DNA from: Chitinispirillaceae bacterium
GTDB taxonomy: Bacteria; Fibrobacterota; Chitinivibrionia; Chitinivibrionales; Chitinispirillaceae
Assembly: GCA_016932075.1 (NCBI GenBank)
Contig: JAFGDP010000063.1
Coordinates: 1 to 11,161, forward strand
DNA length: 11,161 bases
Reading direction: 5' to 3'
In this document: positions 1-7,191 of the stretch, piece after piece
Layout of the letters: the number at the start of each line of letters is the position of its first letter
Position numbering within the stretch: the stretch's first letter is position 1
The notes under the pieces: model-generated
Told to the model about the DNA's origin: nothing
What the model saw: only the letters and a program-made list of their open reading frames with translations
Database searches by the model: none
Made by a program: the position numbers and the translations under genes

Positions 1-1
1 C

Positions 2-748
2 GGTAGAATAATCACCTCACGTACTGTCCAAGCCAGTTCCGCGGTAAAGATCCGTGTCACCCTGCCGCTACCTGGCTCCGGCATCTGTTTTTTAGCAGTT
101 AAAACGGGTGAACGGGAAATTATTCGTCCACTCTTACACGTTGGTAAGCAATTCTATTGCGAAAACGGTACCATTCCATCGGCAGAAAGCGGTACACTCC
201 CTGCAGTGAGTAAAAAAGCTGCCGGATCCGTCGTCGATACTCTTTTTGCAAAAAAAGACGGATATGTTACTGCTGAACTTCCCCTCACCGTTTATGAACA
301 GGATGAAATTGAAATCATAATTGAGCCGGAAACGGGATTTGCCGATGTCATCGCAGTCACTGTGACCGGGAATGAAAATAGCTACACTTTCAATGCCACC
401 CTTGCAACCTCAGACATCGATTGTTCCCACTTTACCGATTGGTTTGAAGTGCTCACCGTTTCCGGCGAACTCGTGTATCGTCGTATTCTGGCCCATCCCC
501 ATACGGAAGCACTCAGTGGTAACCCCTTTACTAGAGGTGGCGGTCCGGTACCCATTCCTTCCGATCAGGAGGTCATTGTGCGGGCGCACTTGAACGATTT
601 GGGATATGTGGGAATGGCTATGAGAGGAACCGTAGATACCGGATTCGAAAACTCTCCGGATATTACCCCAGCGTTTGCTCCTGACGTAGGGTCTGAATCA
701 CCCCAACCGGAAGAGTGTGTCCCTGAAGCGACAGTGGTTGGTCAGTAG
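2..748 (+). CDS. Exported protein, 3' part: split regulatory-like module plus conserved domain of unknown function (5' truncated)
   Basis: The reading frame is open from the first bases of the window to the TAG at 746-748, giving 248 visible residues. A GTG at 206 is only an internal codon: the residues before it (GR near the start, GSGICFLAV around visible residues 25-33) align with the same part of the 7421-9463 protein. Residues about 77-107 (VVDTLFAKKDGY, then ELPLTVY and EIEIIIEPE) match the closing strands of the N-terminal module in the three complete ASST proteins of this window. The remainder, about residues 118-225, is a different domain: CSHFTDWFEVL, ELVYRRILAHPH, NPFTRGGGPVPI, VIVRAH and GYVGMAMRG. 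I recall this pattern from small secreted proteins of unknown function in Bacteroidetes-like bacteria. No catalytic site is recognisable. Its signal peptide and first beta-strands lie outside the window. The frame is certain; the function is unknown. Confidence 0.85.
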   Translation, partial: GRIITSRTVQASSAVKIRVTLPLPGSGICFLAVKTGEREIIRPLLHVGKQFYCENGTIPSAESGTLPAVSKKAAGSVVDTLFAKKDGYVTAELPLTVYEQDEIEIIIEPETGFADVIAVTVTGNENSYTFNATLATSDIDCSHFTDWFEVLTVSGELVYRRILAHPHTEALSGNPFTRGGGPVPIPSDQEVIVRAHLNDLGYVGMAMRGTVDTGFENSPDITPAFAPDVGSESPQPEECVPEATVVGQ

Positions 749-778
749 TGTTTTAAAGGTGGATACAGTAACGGTCTC

Positions 779-807
779 TTGAAAAAATGCCTACTGATTT
801 TTATGTG
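779..807 (+). promoter_or_regulatory. Weak candidate promoter upstream of the membrane protein gene
   Basis: TTGAAA at 779-784 is followed after 17 bases by TATGTG at 802-807. The -35 is fair and the -10 is poor. It lies just past the end of the first gene and is the best sigma70-like pair I see before the next gene, but it may be chance. The rest of 749-1021 holds no recognisable gene. A GTG-initiated upstream extension of the next frame begins at 884 but does not look coding. Confidence 0.2.
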
Positions 808-1021
808 ACAGCTAACAATTGAAGGCGAGCGTTTGGTGAGCCTTAACAGGTGCTCGCAGTAGAGCCTTCATGCTTTAAAAAACGTGGAGATTTGTGTCAA
901 GGAGCCTGCACTTCATTTCGTTTCCGACGCAAGTAACGGTGCATCCATCCTCCTTGGATGCGAAAGCTTTACATTCGTTGACAAGCCTTCCGTGGCACGA
1001 ATTGAACGGGTATACCCGCTG

Positions 1022-1627
1022 ATGGCTATGGACCACCCTCCTCAATGGCTGAAACCGTCTCACCGACCGACGGTCTGGGTTCTTTTCCTGCTCTTTGCAG
1101 TGGCAGAGACTGTAATTGTCAAGCACATCGCGAGTCTCAGTGTTCTCGATGCCCGGCTGGCTTACGAACCAGCACAGGCACTGGCCCTGGTTGAGGCACT
1201 CGATGCTTCGGCGCTATCGACCTATCGCCTATTCAACGTGGTCGATTTCGTGTTTATTGTTGTATACTCGGTTCTGCTCGTGACATGGTTCCGGTTGCTC
1301 GATCCGGATGTCGATACAAAGCTGCGTGGTTGGCCCTGGCTCGGTCTGCTGCCCGGTGTGTTCGACTTCGTCGAGACTACCGGTGTTGCATTCTTGCTGC
1401 ATAGCGAGCAGCCGGGACAAAGCCCAGGCCTGTGGCTGGCAGTGCTGGGCACACCACTGAAGTGGTTCGGGGCAGTGCTGGCACTGTCGCTGCTCGTGGT
1501 CGCGGAAGTTCGTGGTTTGCGCAGGCGCCGTCTCCAAGGGCGACCCTGGTACGACCTCTCGGCTGCACCCAGGGAAGGTCTTTTCGGCGAGAGTGAGCAA
1601 CTGCCCCCGGATGGCGGTGGGCCTTGA
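1022..1627 (+). CDS. Four-helix integral membrane protein of unknown function
   Basis: A 201-residue protein with four hydrophobic segments at about residues 17-37, 73-93, 105-126 and 137-163, and a basic then disordered tail (RGLRRRR, ending PPDGGGP). The layout matches a family I recall of roughly 200-residue, four-helix proteins: a 'LDAR..Y..A.AL..VEAL' loop after helix 1, an FNVVDFVF start to helix 2, a 'GVFDFVE' motif in helix 3 and 'PLKW' entering helix 4. No function is established to my knowledge. The frame is open further up to a GTG at 884. I chose ATG 1022 (ATG 1028 is equally possible) because the extra 46 residues look non-coding and are less GC-rich; neither start has a convincing ribosome site. 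One sampled 60-base line (1321-1380) has 39 G+C, against 23 in a line of the preceding gene, which suggests foreign origin. The stop lies 22 bp before the FAH gene, so the two may be co-transcribed. Confidence 0.72.
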   Translation: MAMDHPPQWLKPSHRPTVWVLFLLFAVAETVIVKHIASLSVLDARLAYEPAQALALVEALDASALSTYRLFNVVDFVFIVVYSVLLVTWFRLLDPDVDTKLRGWPWLGLLPGVFDFVETTGVAFLLHSEQPGQSPGLWLAVLGTPLKWFGAVLALSLLVVAEVRGLRRRRLQGRPWYDLSAAPREGLFGESEQLPPDGGGP

Positions 1628-1649
1628 TACAATTAAAGGGAAAGACCTG

Positions 1650-2648
1650 ATGAAACTTGTCCGTATTCTGAAACAGGGGCAGACCGGGGCGGCTTTCGGA
1701 TTTCTGGAAGCCGGACGCGTGTATGCGTTTGCCGACCTGCTTTCCGGAGGTAACGGAAAATACAGTGCGTTGCTGGCATCTTCCGAAGCGTATCTTTCCG
1801 CTCTTCCGGCGAGTTATGAGGCTGCCTTAGCCATACGGGAGAAAGCGGTTGACGAAGATGGCGAAGCGGTCGTGAATGTAAAGTTGCTTGCACCACTCGG
1901 AGCACCTGCCGCGTTATTTGATTTCGGTCTCAGCCCGCGTCACCTGATCAACTCGGCAAGGACCATGTTCAGGCATGAGTTCGGCAGTTTCATCGGTAGT
2001 ATTGCATCCTCATTTGTGGCGCGGAAAATCAGGAAAAAGGCCGGGGAAGCCGTCCTCGCTTACTATAAAAGCAACCACCAGGTTATATCCGGACCATATG
2101 ACGATATCATCTGGCCGCTCTATACTTCCTACCTCGATATAGAACCTGAACTCGCCTTCGTAACCGGAACGAAAGATCAACCGCTGGCGGGATACTGCAT
2201 TTTCAACGATATTTCCGCCCGCGATGTCCAGTTCCCGGAAATGATCGGGTCCGGCCCGGCTAGAAGCAAGGACTTCAGCGCATCAAACAGTATCGGCCCT
2301 TATCTGCTTACCGCCGATGAGCTGCCCGATCCGCTGGACCTGAATGTACAAGCCGAAATCGGCAACAGACTGGTCTGGACAGGCACCACCTCCGAATACA
2401 GCCACGAACCGACAGAGGTTCTTGATTATCTCTACTCCGTGTTTGCTCCGTCACCCGGTACGATTATCGGAATGGGCACTATTCCAGACTGCACCGGAAT
2501 GGACAATAACCGGTGGCTTCTTCCGGGCGAAACGGTCAGGATACGTTTCGATGCACTCGGGGAGCTCAAACAGAAGGTACTGCCCCCTGCCGGTAAACTG
2601 CTGCCTTCTCGCTGGAAAAGACGGCCCGAACTGGATACCTTCCAATGA
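1650..2648 (+). CDS. Fumarylacetoacetate hydrolase (FAH) family protein
   Basis: A 332-residue cytoplasmic protein with no signal peptide. Residues about 155-315 carry the FAH catalytic fold: LDIEPELAFVTG (acidic residues E165 and E167), GYCIFNDISARDVQ (D187), KDF then NSIGPYLLT around 207-221, APSPGTIIGMGTIPD around 266-280, and LLPGETVRIRFDALGEL around 290-305. E, E and D are the divalent-metal ligands of this superfamily, which cleaves C-C bonds in beta-diketo acids, decarboxylates, or hydrates and isomerises related acids. The exact substrate cannot be assigned. The N-terminal 150 residues are longer than in the minimal FAH domain and resemble the N-terminal region of the two-domain members. 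I chose ATG 1650 because the homology begins with MKLVRIL and an AAAGGG lies about 9 bases upstream. The frame stays open to 1512, but that part overlaps the membrane protein gene. The context gives no pathway. Confidence 0.88.
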   Translation: MKLVRILKQGQTGAAFGFLEAGRVYAFADLLSGGNGKYSALLASSEAYLSALPASYEAALAIREKAVDEDGEAVVNVKLLAPLGAPAALFDFGLSPRHLINSARTMFRHEFGSFIGSIASSFVARKIRKKAGEAVLAYYKSNHQVISGPYDDIIWPLYTSYLDIEPELAFVTGTKDQPLAGYCIFNDISARDVQFPEMIGSGPARSKDFSASNSIGPYLLTADELPDPLDLNVQAEIGNRLVWTGTTSEYSHEPTEVLDYLYSVFAPSPGTIIGMGTIPDCTGMDNNRWLLPGETVRIRFDALGELKQKVLPPAGKLLPSRWKRRPELDTFQ

Positions 2649-2655
2649 AAATGAC

Positions 2656-2679
2656 ACCGGACGGAATTTGTCGGTTTTA
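2656..2679 (+). terminator. Weak candidate terminator after the FAH gene
   Basis: ACCGGAC (2656-2662) can pair with GTCGGT (2670-2675) with one bulged G around a seven-base loop, followed by TTTTAAATT. The stem is short and the T run is interrupted, so this is a weak candidate, placed 8 bp after the FAH stop codon. Confidence 0.25.
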
Positions 2680-2712
2680 AATTGAATTGAGAAGCATACG
2701 GATATTGCAAGT

Positions 2713-2730
2713 TGTTCTCACATGAGAACA
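2713..2730. promoter_or_regulatory. Perfect palindromic operator-like site, copy 1
   Basis: TGTTCTCACATGAGAACA is a perfect inverted repeat of two 8-base arms (TGTTCTCA and TGAGAACA) around CA. It recurs identically at 10106-10123, and the identity extends a further 3 bases to the left (AGT) and 1 to the right (G). The inner TTCTCA-NN-TGAGAA has the arm length and 2-bp spacing used by Crp/Fnr-family regulators, such as the listerial PrfA box. That family assignment is inference. Its centre sits about 70 bases before the start point implied by the -10 box at 2780. It lies in the 388-bp gap between the FAH gene and the first ASST gene. Confidence 0.6.
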
Positions 2731-2761
2731 GCAAAAGTTGCTCTATATGAGTTAAAGAGGT

Positions 2762-2790
2762 TTGATTTTAAAATTTCGGTATATTATAAA
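2762..2790 (+). promoter_or_regulatory. Candidate promoter for the tandem ASST genes
   Basis: TTGATT (2762-2767) is followed after 17 bases by TATAAA (2785-2790). An alternative -10, TATATT (2780-2785), lies inside GTATATTAT, which also follows the second copy of the palindrome at nearly the same distance. Either reading gives a leader of roughly 240 bases before the ATG at 3037. The surrounding stretch (2750-2830) is AT-rich. A 64-residue frame at 2722-2916 crosses this area, but its start codon lies inside the palindrome and it resembles nothing. Confidence 0.45.
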
Positions 2791-2930
2791 AAAGGTGTAT
2801 TGATATTTTTTCAATCTCAGTCATCTAGTTACTATTCAGTTTTTTGCCTTAAAGCAACAGGTTGCAAAGAGGTTATTGACAATTTATTTAAGCCTGTGAA
2901 AACGCTCTTCGAATAATCTAAGTATACCTG

Positions 2931-3036
2931 TTTCTCTCCAGGGCTATTAGCTCAATATACGATTCCGGGATGTCAATGCATCCTTCCACCGACAACCTGC
3001 ATATTCCTCGTCATTACCATCAAGGGGAGGTAAGTC
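2931..3036 (+). repeat. Upstream flank repeat of the tandem ASST pair, copy 1
   Basis: This stretch aligns with 5185-5292 ahead of the second ASST gene. Shared blocks are AGGGCTATTA, GGGATG, CAACCTGC, ATTCCT and AAGGGG, and the match then runs directly into the identical coding start ATGTATCAACGT. The ribosome-binding site AAGGGGAGG (3022-3030) lies 6 bases before the ATG and is stronger than that of the second copy. The repeat shows that the duplication which made the pair included about 100 bp upstream of the start codon. Confidence 0.75.
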
Positions 3037-4944
3037 ATGTATCAACGTGTAGCTCTATCAGTGCTTGTTTTTATCGGATTAATGCTCAACCGGACGGTGA
3101 ACGCCGATATCAGCGGCAAGGTCTCGGATAAGGCGGGAAAGGCGATCGTGGGCGCGACAGTTACACTCGTGAGTAACGGATTAACTGCCACAACCGGGCC
3201 TGAGGGCATGTATACGCTGGCAACAACAGACGTGAAATCCCTGCCGGTACCAATGCCGCAGAATACCGGTATCACCATTCAGAATGGATTCCTGAATTTC
3301 ATCCTGCCCGAGGCGGCACCGGTGAAGTACGAGATTTTTGACGTCAAGGGCAACCTCCTTGCAAAAAGGGTGCTGAAAAACGCTTCAAAGGGTATATACC
3401 ATTTCAATATCGTCGACAATGTCCATACAACGACACTTTGCATTATCCGGGCATCCCTCGGTAGTGAAGAAATAACCTTCAACTATCTTCCGATGAACAG
3501 TAAAAATGCAGTACACTCGCAAAACCCGTTCTCCACTCCCGGCAACGAGGGACTGGCGAAAATGTCGGCTGTGGCCGATACGATCAAAGTGACGGCCGAC
3601 GGATATAAAGAACAGATGATCGCCATCACTTCTTATGATAAAGAAGTAAATGTCACCATGGAAGCGGTTACAGTCGGTGATTGCGGCGAATTCACCATTA
3701 TTTCAGACGATTTGAGTTCCGCTATGGCAACCGTTGATATCATCGAGTGGTCGTATTCAGGGAATGTGACCGAGGCGGTCATTGAGTTCGGCCTAACTTC
3801 AGAGGGCAATGAGTTCGAGGCGCCGGTGGACCTGAACGAGAAGAATTATCGGACACTGTTGCTCGGCATGAAGCAGAATAAGGAGTATACCTATCGGATA
3901 GTGGTGAACGGATCCTGCAAAAGTAAAGATTATACAATAACGACCGGCAGACTATCCAACGCTCCGAACATCACGAAGTCTGGTTCGGGCACCTCTAGTA
4001 TGAGTGGCGGATTCATTGTTACGACCACCGGTAACGGTTATGGTACGGGTGGTGGTGGCGGCTCGCCGATGACCATCATCTTCGACACGGATGGAGATGT
4101 TGTCTGGGCGGCGGAAGCCCCTAGAGGAGTGAGCCGTGCCCGTATGAGCTGGGACGGAAAAAACATGTGGTCCATGAACGCGAACAACATGGGCAGTGCC
4201 ACCAGCGGCGAGATGCGCCGCATTTCCATGGACGGCCTGGATGTCCAACGCAACGTCAGCGGGCTCTCGGGCGGCGACCACGACTTTACAGTGACCCCCG
4301 ACAACTCGATCGTCGCCATCGCTTTCAAAAACGGTGGAGGCAGCTCGGTCATAAAACGCGCCGCGGACGGCACCATCAGCACTATCGTGGCAGACCTCGG
4401 CACCCTCTATAATCCCTCGGCCTCGGGCGGTATGGGCACTTTCCACCCCAATTACATCCGCTACTATGAGTTTGACGGCGGCTTTTTCACGCTCTCGGAT
4501 CGGAACATCAATGCATTCGTGAAGTTCCGGCCCGACGGTAAACTCGTGTGGCAGTTCGGCGGGAGCAACCCCAAGGGAAAATCATTCTCGCTCAGCCAGG
4601 GCTGGGAGGCAAACCACGGCCACGAGCTCGAAGAAGATGGGCGCGTCATCTTGTTCAACAATGGTGCCATGATGGGCGGCGGGACTGCAAAGGTTATAGC
4701 GTACCAGCTCAACGAGTCCGCGATGTCCGCATCGAAATCGTGGGAAAAGAACGCGAGTGGCAGCAGCATGTCGCTTGGCGATGTCCAGCGCCTGCCCGAC
4801 GACCACATCCTCGTCACCACTTCCAACGTCGGTAAGATGGATGAGCTCGACAACTCGCACAACGTCGTATTGTCATTCTCCACCGGAGAATTCGGTTACG
4901 CCATGTTCCGCAAGAGTCTGTATGGTCCTCCCATCGATTACTGA
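3037..4944 (+). CDS. Exported arylsulfate sulfotransferase-type beta-propeller protein (tandem copy 1)
   Basis: A 635-residue protein. Signal peptide: residues 1-23, with cleavage likely after VNA. Residues 24-63 are the first half of a carboxypeptidase-regulatory-like sandwich (DISGKVSDKAG, GATVTL, EGMYTL). Residues about 66-150 look like a sorting-tail-like domain (VKYEIFDVKGNLL, GIYHFNI). Residues 180-210 complete the sandwich (ADTIKVTADGY, EVNVTME). Residues 214-305 are a fibronectin-like linker with a possible C216-C294 disulfide. Residues 315-635 form the ASST propeller. By alignment to the family, the sulfate-handling residues are H415 (DHDF), H470 (HPNYI), R489 (LSDRN) and H527 (NHGHELEEDG), the last matching the histidine that carries the sulfuryl group in ASST. 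The expected reaction is transfer of sulfate from an aryl sulfate to a phenol, without PAPS, outside the cytoplasm. A glycine-rich stretch (GTGGGGGSP) lies at 337-344. Start fixed by AAGGGGAGG 6 bases upstream. The substrate is unknown, and ASST-like propellers need not all be sulfotransferases. Confidence 0.85.
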   Translation: MYQRVALSVLVFIGLMLNRTVNADISGKVSDKAGKAIVGATVTLVSNGLTATTGPEGMYTLATTDVKSLPVPMPQNTGITIQNGFLNFILPEAAPVKYEIFDVKGNLLAKRVLKNASKGIYHFNIVDNVHTTTLCIIRASLGSEEITFNYLPMNSKNAVHSQNPFSTPGNEGLAKMSAVADTIKVTADGYKEQMIAITSYDKEVNVTMEAVTVGDCGEFTIISDDLSSAMATVDIIEWSYSGNVTEAVIEFGLTSEGNEFEAPVDLNEKNYRTLLLGMKQNKEYTYRIVVNGSCKSKDYTITTGRLSNAPNITKSGSGTSSMSGGFIVTTTGNGYGTGGGGGSPMTIIFDTDGDVVWAAEAPRGVSRARMSWDGKNMWSMNANNMGSATSGEMRRISMDGLDVQRNVSGLSGGDHDFTVTPDNSIVAIAFKNGGGSSVIKRAADGTISTIVADLGTLYNPSASGGMGTFHPNYIRYYEFDGGFFTLSDRNINAFVKFRPDGKLVWQFGGSNPKGKSFSLSQGWEANHGHELEEDGRVILFNNGAMMGGGTAKVIAYQLNESAMSASKSWEKNASGSSMSLGDVQRLPDDHILVTTSNVGKMDELDNSHNVVLSFSTGEFGYAMFRKSLYGPPIDY

Positions 4945-4979
4945 TGGACGATTACTGATGGGGGTGGCAAAGACCTGAG

Positions 4980-5131
4980 ACCCCGCAGGAGATCGCAAAA
5001 TACGATGATAACGAGGGGAAACTGTGCATCCCGGGGAGGAGCATGTGACTGACTACGGCATCCACCGAGCAGAGCGCATGTATCCCCTGCCGGTGCTACA
5101 ACGAACGGGGAAAAATTTTCTGACGGACTGA
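4980..5131 (+). pseudogene. Decayed C-terminal remnant of an ASST-type gene
   Basis: In one frame 4989-5033 reads EIAKYDDNEGKLCIP. After a one-base frame change, 5051-5131 reads DYGIHRAERMYPLPV and ends LTD-stop. The intact protein at 7421-9463 ends with EVAKDDGKVVWEMRMP, then DYGIYRAERLFPFPL. The remnant therefore matches the last 40 or so residues of that ASST type with a frameshift, and no propeller remains before it. It sits between the two tandem paralogues and differs from both of their C-termini (KSLYGPP.DY). I infer that another ASST gene once lay here and was deleted except for its tail. The remaining bases from 4945 to 4979 hold nothing recognisable. Confidence 0.6.
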
Positions 5132-5195
5132 ATCGGGAGATGTTCAGGTGATACCAGGGTTGAGTATTGTAGGAAGTTCCGGGGTTCTATGCAGG
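5111..5195 (+). repeat. 85-bp 3'-flank repeat, copy 1
   Basis: This block aligns almost without gaps to 9706-9791. Shared words are CTGA-GGAC-GAAT, TTCA-GTGA, ACAGGG or CCAGGG, and TATGCAGG at the end. By eye about 70 percent of positions agree. It covers the end of the ASST remnant and its downstream DNA, and runs into the upstream flank repeat at 5185. It is duplication debris from an ASST 3' end and has no terminal inverted repeats or transposase. Confidence 0.65.
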
Positions 5196-5292
5196 GCTAT
5201 TATCAGTTCGATATACTATCCTGGGATGCTACATACTTTCACCTGCAACCTGCCGATTCCTTATTATGATAATCAACAAGGGGTGACAAGTC
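5185..5292 (+). repeat. Upstream flank repeat of the tandem ASST pair, copy 2
   Basis: Homologous to 2931-3036, with about 100 bp of similarity leading into the shared coding start. The ribosome site here is AAGGGGTGA (5278-5286), 6 bases before the ATG, slightly weaker than the AAGGGGAGG of copy 1. The palindrome found upstream of copy 1 is absent here, so the second gene either shares the first transcript or uses a promoter I cannot recognise. Confidence 0.75.
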
Positions 5293-7191
5293 ATGTATCA
5301 ACGTCAACGTGTAGTTCTATCAGTGCTAGTTTTTACCGGATTGACACTCAACCAGACGGTGAACGCCGATATCAGCGGCAAGGTCTCGAAAAAGGCCGGG
5401 GGGCCGATCGAGGGCGCAACCGTGACACTCGTGAGTATCGGAGCAACAGCCACAACCGGGGCAGACGGCATGTATATGCTGACAACAACGGACGTGAAAT
5501 CCCTGCCGACACCACTGCCGCAAAATACAGGTATCACCCTTCAGAAAGGATTCCTGAATTTCAGCCTGCCCGAGGCGGCTCCGGTGAAGTACGAGGTTTT
5601 TGACCTCAAGGGCAACCTTCTTCAAAAAAAAGTGCTCAAAAACGCCCGTAAGGGTTTTTATCGTTTCAATATCGCCGAAAATACAGGCACAACTACACTT
5701 CTTATTATCCGTGCATCCATTGGCAGCGAAGAGATGACCTTCAACTATCTGCCGCTGGATAGTAAAAATGCAGTGCACTCGCAAAGCCGGTTCTCCACTC
5801 CTGTCAGCAGCGGCCTGGCGAAAATAACCGCCGTGGCCGATACGATCAAAGTCACGGCCGCCGGATACAAGGAACAGGCGATCGCCATCACCTCCTATAA
5901 CATGGAAGTGAATGTCACCATGGAAGCAACAGGCGGCGATTGCGGTGAATTCACCATGAAGTCCAACAAAACGAGTACTGCCATTCCAACAGTTGGTATT
6001 ATCGAGTGGTCGTATTCAAAGGAGGTGACCGATGCACACATCGAATTCGGGCCAAAAGGGGGTGCCACAGTGATGGAAGCCCCCGTTGACCTCAGCGAGC
6101 CGAACTACCGTACATTACTTTTGGGAATGAAGCAGAAGAGCGACTATGTGTTTCGCATCGTCGTGGGGACCGGAGCGGGTACCTGCGTGAGCGACGATTA
6201 CAACCTGACCACAGGCACTCTGTCAAACGTTCCGGACATCAAGAAGTCCGGCTCGGGCACCTCGAGTATGAGCGGCGGATTCATCGTCACGACCAACGGT
6301 TTAGGTACGCATAGTGGTGGCGGTGCGCGAATGGCCATTATCTTCGACATGGATGGAGACGTCGTCTGGGCGGCACCCGCCCCTAAAATGCCGAGCCGCG
6401 CCCGTATGAGCTGGGACGGACGGAACATGTGGGTCACAAGCGTGAATGTTTCGGGCAACACCACCAGCGGCGAGATGCGCCGTATTCCCATGGATGGCTT
6501 GAATGTCGAGAACAACGTCAGCGGGCTCTCGGGTGCCCACCACGACTTCACGGTAACCCCCGACAACAAGATCGTCGTCATCGTGTACAACAATAGCAGG
6601 AGTTCACAGATCGTGGCGCGCGACAAGAACGGCACCATCAGCACCATTGTTGCGGACGTCAAGAACCTCTACCAGCCTACGAACGATGTCCACACCAACT
6701 ACATCCGATACTATGAATTCGATGGTGGTTTCTTCACGCTCTCGGACCGGAACACCAATATGATCGTGAAGTTCCGTCCCGACGGCAAACTCGTCTGGCA
6801 GTTCGGCGGGAGCAACCCCAAGGGAAGTGCCTTCTCGCTTGGCGAAGGCTGGGAGGCAAATCACGGCCACGAAATCGAAGAAGATGGTCGTATCGTCTTA
6901 TTCAACAATGGTCCGATGATGGGCAGCGTTCAGGCAAAAGTCATAGGGTACAAGCTCAACGAGTCCGCGATGTCCGCGTCGAAGTCGTGGGAAAAGGGAG
7001 CGAACGGCAGCAGCATATCGCTCGGCGATATCCAGCGCCTGCCCGATGATCACCTTCTCGTTACCGTCTCCAACGCCGGCAATATTGAGGAGCTTGACAG
7101 CTCACACAACGTCGTCCTGTCATTCTCCTCCGGAGAATTCGGTTACACCAGGTTCCGCAAGAGTCTGTACGGGCCTCCTCTCGATTACTGA
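5293..7191 (+). CDS. Exported arylsulfate sulfotransferase-type beta-propeller protein (tandem copy 2)
   Basis: A 632-residue close paralogue of the preceding gene, colinear over its whole length and differing mainly by substitutions and short indels. Signal peptide: residues 1-25 (VNA cleavage). The sandwich first half is 26-65 (DISGKVSKKAG, GATVTL, DGMYML), the inserted sorting-tail-like segment about 68-152 (VKYEVFDLKGNLL, GFYRFNI), and the closing strands 182-212 (ADTIKVTAAGY, EVNVTME). The fibronectin-like linker is about 216-308, with C217 and C298 matching the cysteine pair of copy 1. The propeller is 318-632. The probable sulfate-site residues are H417 (HHDF), H467 (HTNYI), R486 (LSDRN) and H524 (NHGHEIEEDG), all conserved. 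The glycine-rich loop of copy 1 is shorter here (HSGGGA). The unpaired C135 of copy 1 is a leucine. Conservation of all four site residues and of the open frame argues that both copies are under selection. The start is set by AAGGGGTGA 6 bases upstream and by homology. Confidence 0.85.
   Translation: MYQRQRVVLSVLVFTGLTLNQTVNADISGKVSKKAGGPIEGATVTLVSIGATATTGADGMYMLTTTDVKSLPTPLPQNTGITLQKGFLNFSLPEAAPVKYEVFDLKGNLLQKKVLKNARKGFYRFNIAENTGTTTLLIIRASIGSEEMTFNYLPLDSKNAVHSQSRFSTPVSSGLAKITAVADTIKVTAAGYKEQAIAITSYNMEVNVTMEATGGDCGEFTMKSNKTSTAIPTVGIIEWSYSKEVTDAHIEFGPKGGATVMEAPVDLSEPNYRTLLLGMKQKSDYVFRIVVGTGAGTCVSDDYNLTTGTLSNVPDIKKSGSGTSSMSGGFIVTTNGLGTHSGGGARMAIIFDMDGDVVWAAPAPKMPSRARMSWDGRNMWVTSVNVSGNTTSGEMRRIPMDGLNVENNVSGLSGAHHDFTVTPDNKIVVIVYNNSRSSQIVARDKNGTISTIVADVKNLYQPTNDVHTNYIRYYEFDGGFFTLSDRNTNMIVKFRPDGKLVWQFGGSNPKGSAFSLGEGWEANHGHEIEEDGRIVLFNNGPMMGSVQAKVIGYKLNESAMSASKSWEKGANGSSISLGDIQRLPDDHLLVTVSNAGNIEELDSSHNVVLSFSSGEFGYTRFRKSLYGPPLDY

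Noticed and set aside
884..1021. N-terminal extension of the membrane protein from GTG 884
   Set aside because: The 46 extra residues have no hydrophobic or family-like character, the base composition differs from the gene body, and no ribosome site precedes the GTG.
2722..2916. 64-residue frame between the FAH and first ASST genes
   Set aside because: Its ATG lies within the palindrome, it has no ribosome site, and the AT-rich content better fits a promoter region.
3952..4446. 164-residue minus-strand open frame
   Set aside because: Antisense shadow of the first tandem ASST propeller; the matching region of the second copy does not preserve it at full length.
5111..5195. The 85-bp repeat as a transposable element
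   Set aside because: It has no terminal inverted repeats or target duplications, and its position at ASST gene ends is explained by gene duplication.
5148..5603. 151-residue plus-strand frame starting in the intergenic flank
   Set aside because: It runs from the upstream repeat into an alternative frame of the second ASST gene, and its translation after the overlap is low-complexity charged sequence.
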